This document shows, one piece after another, positions 57,975 to 64,000 of a stretch of 64,000 bases of DNA. Source of the stretch: Ochotona curzoniae (lineage: Eukaryota > Chordata > Mammalia > Lagomorpha > Ochotonidae); NCBI RefSeq assembly GCF_017591425.1, contig NW_024467120.1:1364001-1428000 (forward strand). The letters are read 5' to 3'. A model generated the notes under the pieces. It was not told where the DNA came from, did no database searches, and saw only the letters and a program-made list of their open reading frames with translations. Numbering within the stretch: position 1 is the stretch's first letter; every line of letters begins with the position of its first letter. The translations under genes were made by a program, and so were the position numbers.

Positions 57975-58206
57975 CATGAGTCCCTAAATAATGCAGTAGA
58001 ATAACTGTGTCCGTAGCATTTACACAGTGTTATGAATTGCAAGTCACATGGAGATGGCTTACAGGATACAGGAATGTGTGTAGCTGGGTTGTATGCAAAC
58101 ACCATGCCATCTTGCCGTCTTATGTAAGCAACTTGAACATCAGCAGATTCTGGTGTCCATGCAGAGTCCTGAAATTGACTCCTGATGGACACCAAGGGAC
58201 CACTCT
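57975..58206 (+). mobile_element. Tigger-type (TcMar) DNA transposon relic
   Basis: 'gtagcatttacacagtgtta', 'atgcaaacaccatgccatc', 'acttgaacatcagcagattc' and 'ggacaccaagggaccactct' line up in order with the internally deleted Tigger elements of mammals (usual end: ggataccgagggacgactgt). No transposase coding remains. Confidence 0.65.
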
Positions 58207-58259
58207 CCGCATGCCGCATGGCCTTCTCAATGTGATTGCTTCTGTTGTTTTGTGTTGTA

Positions 58260-58900
58260 TTTCTGAGATTTTTTTTTTCGTCATGAGGGGCTATGTAGTA
58301 TGTCACTGCTGGTTGATGGCTATTTGAACTATTTCCAGTATTTTTAGTCATCAAAAGAAGAATCCTCCTGATTGTACCCCTTGCCTCATGTAAGCATGCA
58401 GTTCCTTTAGGAACTATCCTGAGAAGAATGACTGTTGGATTGAGAGGTTTATGCGTCCTCAGCTTCGCTTGGTCTGGTCAAATTGCTTTTCAGTATAGTT
58501 CCATTCATTTTTCACATCTACTAACATTGTCAAAACGCTTTGTTTCATTACATCCTTGACATTCCTGAGTATCAGCACGTTTTTAGATTAGGTGTTTCAA
58601 AGGGATGGTTGTGCAATGGCTTGAGTTGCTTTAATTTGCATTTCCTCCATTACACGTTTTGGGCAGTTTCCCTATTCATTTTTGTCTTTTCATATATTTC
58701 TCTCATTTTTCCTTTGCTTTATTAGTCTTTCTCTTATTATTCTTTAGTGTGAGTTTCTGCATGTTCTGTACATTTTTTGGCTGGATATACATATGACAGA
58801 TATCAACTGTTTGTGGCTTGTTTGTTGACCTTGTAGTATTGTGTCTATTGGTGAATGAAAGATTTAAATGCACTGATCTTTTCCTTTATGGCTTATGACT
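58260..58900 (-). mobile_element. Old L1/HAL1-like relic
   Basis: 'ctggttgatggctatttgaa', 'gagaagaatgactgttggat' and 'tttaatttgcatttcctcc' are reverse-L1 phrases. Decayed; limits approximate. Confidence 0.55.
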
Positions 58901-58936
58901 CTTTGAGGTAATTCTGCTATTCTCTAAAGTTGTAAA

Positions 58937-59005
58937 TTCCTGTAGCCCTTGAATCTTTGTGCCCTAATTAACTATGTGAAGATTGTCAAAAATAAAGAAA
59001 AAAAA
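58937..59005 (+). mobile_element. 69-bp L1 insertion with exact target duplication
   Basis: Only the last part of the L1 3' UTR (cctgtagcccttgaatcttt to 'gaagattgtcaaaaataaag') plus A-tail, flanked by taaagttgtaaa at 58925-58936 and 59006-59017. Same L1 lineage as 19-178. Confidence 0.9.
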
Positions 59006-59019
59006 TAAAGTTGTAAAGA

Positions 59020-60785
59020 CATTTGTCTATATTCTCTAAAATGTTAGAAATCTCCACAGGTAAGTCTTCAGTCACCTGGAGTTTATTTGGAGACTAACGT
59101 TTGGGTTAAGAGAGGCTGGCTTACACTGAAGACACAAACCATCTCAAGTCTCAGAGGTTTAGCTGCAAGCGTAGATGAGCACTGCTGGGCCAGTGCACAG
59201 TTTGCTAGGGGATGTTCGTGTGAACAGAGACGCCCAAGAGGACTGCAGCAACAGGTCATAAGGGGATTTGTGGTTCTTCTACAGGATGACACCCATTTCT
59301 TCTCATCAGCTTCAGTGATCAGAGTTAGTTGTGGGATTAAGCGTCACAGGTCCCAGATACGTGCAACCTCGTCCTAGGTCCCGAAGGTGGACACAGCCAG
59401 GCTATTGGGTAAACCATGCGAAGGACTACTCACTGCTTTATAGTACCACATTAATTTTTTTTAAAAAAAATTGCAATCCTCAACTGTATCAGGCCTAGTT
59501 TTGGAATTCTTCATGCTTTGCTTACTGATGTGCTGTACCCATAGCTGTTCATCTGAAGTCTGCCAGTGGCCGACCCTGGGCTGTGGCCATCTGCATTAAA
59601 ACCATCTCAGCTGGTCCTGATCCTCTGCTTTTCCTATGAATTTCTAAATCAGTCTGTCAAGCTTTATGATCCACTGGTAAGGTTTGTTTGCTCCACAGCA
59701 AATAAATATGATGCTGCCTTATGAGTTTAGGTTTCCGTGATTCTCAGAGGAAAAAGCAGCAGAAGTGTCAACCTTTAACTGCTGCAAGCAGGGGAGAGAG
59801 ATAGAGAGAGAGAGAAGGAGAGACAGAAATTGATTTTCTTGCTTTCTCCCAAAGTTCCTTGGGCACATGAGGTCTTATTTTTGTAGTTTAGCATAAGGCT
59901 TGACCAGAATAAATACCACTCAGGAAACATCAGTGGAGTTGAACTGAATGTGAATGGCAGAGACAAGAAATTTAGGTACATCTGGCAGAAAGAACCAGGA
60001 CCATTCTTAAGAGCATTGTCAGGTGAAAACAGTCTGTTTCCTACGATGTGATGGCTTGATCTCATCAGTAGATGTTGGAGGGGAGCCACATTGCAAACTA
60101 GGGAAAGTTTTGTATTCACCTTCAGAACCAGGCATTCTGGAAATACACCGTGTTTGGCACTTAAAGCATCGATCCATGATCATGATTCATTGAACCCCCA
60201 AGCACCCGCTGGCTGCTGGCTCATCAAAATTCATCAACTCTGTCACTCTGGGTGCTTCACCCTGGAGGAGAGGGCTAGTGTGTAGATACAATGGCATGTA
60301 TTGAATTCCACCGAAGAGGGGCTGGCAGAAATCTAGCTGTTGATCCCTTCTGAAGTACAGCTGCAGGTAAACATGTGTGATGGGACATATCAGAGAAGGT
60401 GTCTCTCACCTGTCCTTGGTGGCTCTGTTGGGATTTTCCTATTGCTGCTGTCACTGTGTGACTCACTTCCTGCCCTTTTGCAGGAGGAAAGGAGGATGCC
60501 GTGATCTGGCTCATGAATTGCACTTCTTATGACTCAGTTAGCATTGATTTGTTCTTAGTGGGTACTGGTCCAGGCAGGAGTCTGCAGAGGAAAGAGTGGA
60601 CTGTGCAGTTGCTTTTAAGTTTGTATCAGCCAGGCCAGCACACAGAGACTGATGGCTTTCACCCAAATAGTATTTTGCTGTCTCTGGGTGAATGAGGGTG
60701 CCTGAATTATGAGCTTAGCTGCAAAAAATTCACATGCCTTGTGCATGCTGCACTGTTTTTTAGAATGTAAAACAGACATTTTTTT
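59020..60785. other. No recognised gene or SINE
   Basis: Single-copy-looking DNA with a GA-rich patch at 59791-59825. Frames of 60-114 codons lack recognisable products. Confidence 0.4.
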
Positions 60786-60789
60786 TTTA

Positions 60790-61140
60790 AAAAAAATAAG
60801 ATTTATTTATTTTAATTTGGAAGGCAGATTTACAGAGAGAAAGAGAGACAGAGAAAGGTCTTACATCTGGTGGTTTACTACTCAAATTGCTAAAATGGCT
60901 GGAGCTGAGCTGATCCAGAACCAGGACCCAGGACCCAGGACCCAGGACCCAGGACCCAGCAGCCAGAAACTACTGTGTCTCCCACGTGGGTGCAGGGTCC
61001 AAAGACTTAGGCCATCCTCCACTACTTTCCCAGGCCACAAGCAGGGAGCTGGATGGAAAGTGGAGCAGCCAGTGAGACTGGTGGGATTCCAGTGCTTGAA
61101 GGTACAGGATTAGCCTATTGATTCATGGCATGAGCCCAGA
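60790..61140 (-). mobile_element. C-type SINE with an internal 7-bp tandem repeat
   Basis: Normal tail and body; the usual single 'ccaggac/ccagga' motif is expanded to five ccaggac units (60921-60955). Head worn ('cctattgattcatggcatgagccc'). Confidence 0.87.
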
Positions 61141-61310
61141 TGTGAAACAGACTTTTTAGATAAGATAAAGGTTGCTCGAAGCCTAAATTTATCCATTTTT
61201 GCTAGTGATTATAGTACAAAAGCACAATCTCTCCCCATGGTGAGGCAGTTAGCGCTGTTGCGTCAAGAATGCTGACCTGCCATCACTGGAAATTTCTCAT
61301 GGATTCTGGC

Positions 61311-61908
61311 TGCTATGGTTTGGATGTAGTTTCTCCTTGTCAAAACTCAACATTTAAATGTAATTGCCCATGCAGCTTGAGAGGCAGGATCTTTAAGAGG
61401 GCTTCATGTCTTTCTCTTAGGATTGAATCAGTTTCCCTGGGAATGAATTTCTTCTTGTGAGAATGATTTGTTACAAAGCAGATCAGCTCTTTGGTCCCCA
61501 CCTTCCACATGCACCTGCTTGCCACTCCTTTAAGCCCACCTGCCAGGTGATGACATATTCCATGTTCTGGTGCAGCTTAAGACCCATAGGAGGTTGCTCC
61601 ATGTTAGACTTTGCAGCATCCAGAGCCACGTGGTAAAACAGGCGTGGAGAACATCTAGCCCGTGAGTTGTATTAGGGCCTGCAAAATCATCTGGTCTGGC
61701 CCTGCTTTGTCAACTACAGGGAGGATTCCAAATTCAGTAACTTTATAGCAGAGTAATGGTTAACTTGATAATTTTGCATGATGTAAATACCCTGGTGAAT
61801 CTTAGCAGCAAAAAAGTTCCCCAATCCCTGTGCAAAATAAATCTCTTTTTGTTATAAACTGTACAATCTCAGATATCCTATGACAGCAGTAGGAGACCAG
61901 GTAAGACA
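61311..61908 (+). mobile_element. ERVL-MaLR LTR, with a nested hAT element
   Basis: Begins tgctatggtttggatgtag and ends ggagaccaggtaagaca, with AATAAA-like 'caaaataaatctctttttgt' before the end: the layout of MaLR (MST/MLT-type) LTRs. TG/CA ends, with flanks ctggc and cgggc (4 of 5 match). Interrupted at 61639-61830. Confidence 0.72.
61639..61830 (+). mobile_element. hAT-type miniature element nested in the MaLR LTR
   Basis: Inverted ends caggcgtggagaac and gttccccaatccctg pair up. Flanking octamers tggtaaaa/tgcaaaat agree at 5 of 8 positions, consistent with an old 8-bp duplication. Internal 'aaaatcatctggtctggccc' matches the copy at 12423-12585. Confidence 0.68.
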
Positions 61909-61994
61909 CGGGCTGAAGCAGGCATCTACCCTCATCGGGAGGGAGATCCATACAATGTCAGAAGCTGCATGAAGTTGCTTCTAAGGTTTTCTTC

Positions 61995-62362
61995 TGTGTT
62001 AGTCTTCTGGGGTTTCTACAACAAAATGTTGCAAACGGGATAGTTTACAACGATTTTCTCCAGGCTCCTTCCTAGGCACTGGAAAAGGTCAAATCTCTGC
62101 TGGTTTCTGGTAGTTGCTTGGATCTAGAGGTCCATCTGAAGTCTCTACATGTCTTTCTAGAGCCTTCCTCTCTGTGTACAAATTTCCTCTTTTTATAAAG
62201 TGGTTGGTTCTATAGGATCAGGGTGTGCTGCTCCAGTGTGATCTAATCTTACCTCATCACATCTACAACAACCCTATCTCCAAATAAGATTGGTTCTGAG
62301 GTCTTGGGGATTAGGAATTTCAATGTACAAGTTTCCAAGGGAATACAATTCAACTGATAACA
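61995..62362 (-). mobile_element. MLT1-type MaLR LTR
   Basis: Starts tgtgttagtcttctggggt; contains 'aaccctatctccaaataaga' and ends 'acaattcaactgataaca', the reverse complement of MLT1. Flanks tcttc/acttc agree at 4 of 5 positions. Confidence 0.78.
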
Positions 62363-62549
62363 ACTTCCGGTTCTGGAGTTTGATAGCTCAGATGGAAGAG
62401 ATTTGGAGGTCGAATTAAAACTAATTAGCTTCCCAACTGTGATTAGCTAATGCTCCTGTAACCCTGGTATTATCCATGACTGGGTGTGAGAAAATGATCT
62501 TTCGTCTTACTCTGAATTCTTTTCAGAATTCATTTTAACTTTCCATATG

Positions 62550-62900
62550 TTTTTTTAATGATTTATTTATTTTGTTTGAAAGTCAGTTACAGGGAGGGAG
62601 AAAGGAAGGGAGAGAGAGAGAGACAGAGAAGGAGAGAAGTCTTTCATCTGCTGGCTCACTCTCCAAATGGCCATATTGGCTAGAGCTGGGCTGGTCCAAA
62701 ACCAGAAGCCTGGAGCTTTTTCTGGATCTCCCATGTAGGTGCAGGGGCCCTCAGACTTCAGTCAGCTGCCAGTGCTTTCCTAAGTTATAAGCAAGGAGCC
62801 AAATCTGAAGTAGAAGAGTCAGGACAAGAACTGGCACCCATAAGGGATGCTGGCACAGCAGGCAGGTTATTAGCCTGCCTTAACACTCTGCAAGCCCAAA
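62550..62900 (-). mobile_element. Older C-type SINE
   Basis: 'aatgatttatttattttgtt' at left with a GA-rich run (62597-62634), head end 'cttaacactctgcaagccc' at right. Confidence 0.8.
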
Positions 62901-62904
62901 TTTT

Positions 62905-64000
62905 CCATATTTCCTTAGCTGTAGGGATTGCTGACTGCCTACAGCCCCTGCTTACCTCTAGCCTGATTCCTTACCTTGATGGTACTTCGTAGAATGACAA
63001 TCTACCTTCAGATCAGCAGCTCACTGACTTTCTCCATAACCCCTCCGCTGTCTGTCTCTGCATTTGCTAGCTGTCTTTTCCCCATTTGAAGAGCGGGTGT
63101 CCCCAACCAGGCTGTCTTTGTGCCCTTTAGATCTTTGGTGTGTTTGCGGGTGGTCCCTTAAAACCTGATTCCTGCTCTAGGTTTACAAGCTCCTAAAACC
63201 CTCAGCAACACCAGAACAACACTTCACAATCCCCGCTCAATCAGAATGTAATGAAACTTCGAAACAAAAGCCTTTCAACATGATGAATGATTCCATCACA
63301 GGAGGACAAGGACAAAACAGCTAATTAGGAAAAGAATCTCATCCTCAGAGTTCCTCTGGTAATAACAAGAATATTCTTCTTATCATATTACAAGGCAAAT
63401 AATCAGGAAATAAATGTATATGTTTTAGCTGTGGAGAGAAAACAGAAGAAGGGCTGGAATGATTTGGAAAGATATTTTCACTGTGGTTTTCAACAGAGCA
63501 CAGAATGCAGGCAGATTTAATTTTACCCTTGAAGCTGGGCAGTATTTTCCAGATGTCTGTCAAAAAATCCTGCGCTTCTTTTATCCTCTTGTTAACAAAG
63601 ACACAGGATATAAGTTCCCGCTCCTCAAAGCATCCTAGGTGCTGTAGAAACTATTCTGTTTATCCCTGTGTCAGTTAAAGACAGTTATTTAAGATCGATG
63701 GAATAACGAAAGCAGAGAGATGGTTTGGACTGGGAAGCTTTGATTGGGAAGTGATGTGGAATGACCGTGTTGCCCACTTGCTCAGCCGTGTACCCTTCCA
63801 CTGTGTGTCATAGACTGGTTCGTAGGAAGCTTTGTTCTGATCCCACGTTGAGATAGAGATGTAAATTCAGTGAAGGCCAGAAAATTGCTGGTGATGGAGG
63901 CCTCACACCCAGGCTGCTGTCTGCTTCATTATCTCCATAAACACATTTGTGAATCTTGCTGCTGGAAACCAATAAGCTCGAGGCAGTGAGTGAAGGGAGC
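62905..64000. other. Repeat-free right end; candidate conserved block at 63180-63700
   Basis: No gene or interspersed repeat seen. 63180-63700 has clustered 'gctaattagg', 'aaataatcagg' and 'taattttaccc' cores and even base composition, resembling conserved non-coding DNA. Conservation not tested. Confidence 0.3.

Noticed and set aside
61220..61275. Possible short SINE head ('gtgaggcagttagcgctgtt')
   Set aside because: Too short and diverged to support.
1..64000. CRISPR arrays, operons, phage or plasmid features
   Set aside because: Nothing prokaryotic is present; the direct repeats are SINE/L1 target duplications and microsatellites.

Overview
The window is mammalian nuclear DNA, AT-rich and repeat-dense. 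The main clue to the organism is a tRNA-derived SINE present in about 48 copies: a Pol III head with A- and B-box motifs, a body ending near 'gtcacttggggagtgaatc', then a tail of AATAAA-like repeats. This is the lagomorph C-type SINE, and the youngest copies carry the variant I associate with pika (Ochotona) rather than rabbit. Lagomorph is a confident call; pika is an inference.

One intact protein-coding gene is visible: RNF182, a membrane-anchored RING E3 ubiquitin ligase, on the + strand. Its whole reading frame (33444-34193) lies in one exon. A likely 3' UTR runs to about 36290, and the interval 32790-37620 around the gene is the longest stretch without a SINE. Upstream non-coding exons were not identified. 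In human the next genes along are CD83 and MCUR1; neither is seen here.

Layout. 1-4620: old minus-strand L1 fragments broken by SINEs, plus a small young L1 at the left edge. 4.9-6.5 kb: four SINEs in a cluster. 8.3-9.7 kb: an RPL7A processed pseudogene, then an old SINE split by a solo LTR. 11.07-11.19 kb: a GC-rich 8-bp minisatellite. 15.1-16.3 kb: a degenerate GC-rich tandem array of unknown class. 16.7-32.8 kb: intron or upstream DNA with SINEs, old L1 3' ends and microsatellites. 33.2-36.3 kb: RNF182 terminal exon. 37.6-49.7 kb: downstream intergenic DNA with SINEs and two lagomorph L1 3' ends. 50.0-51.2 kb: a composite L1/SINE insertion sharing one target-site duplication, with a further SINE nested in it. 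51.4-64 kb: old L1, MaLR LTRs, Tigger- and hAT-type relics and a few repeat-free blocks.

There is no operon-like organisation and no sign of a new multi-gene system. The notable observations concern retrotransposition: a possible template-switch chimera, nested insertions with clean target-site duplications, a 69-bp L1 insertion, and candidate conserved non-coding blocks near RNF182.
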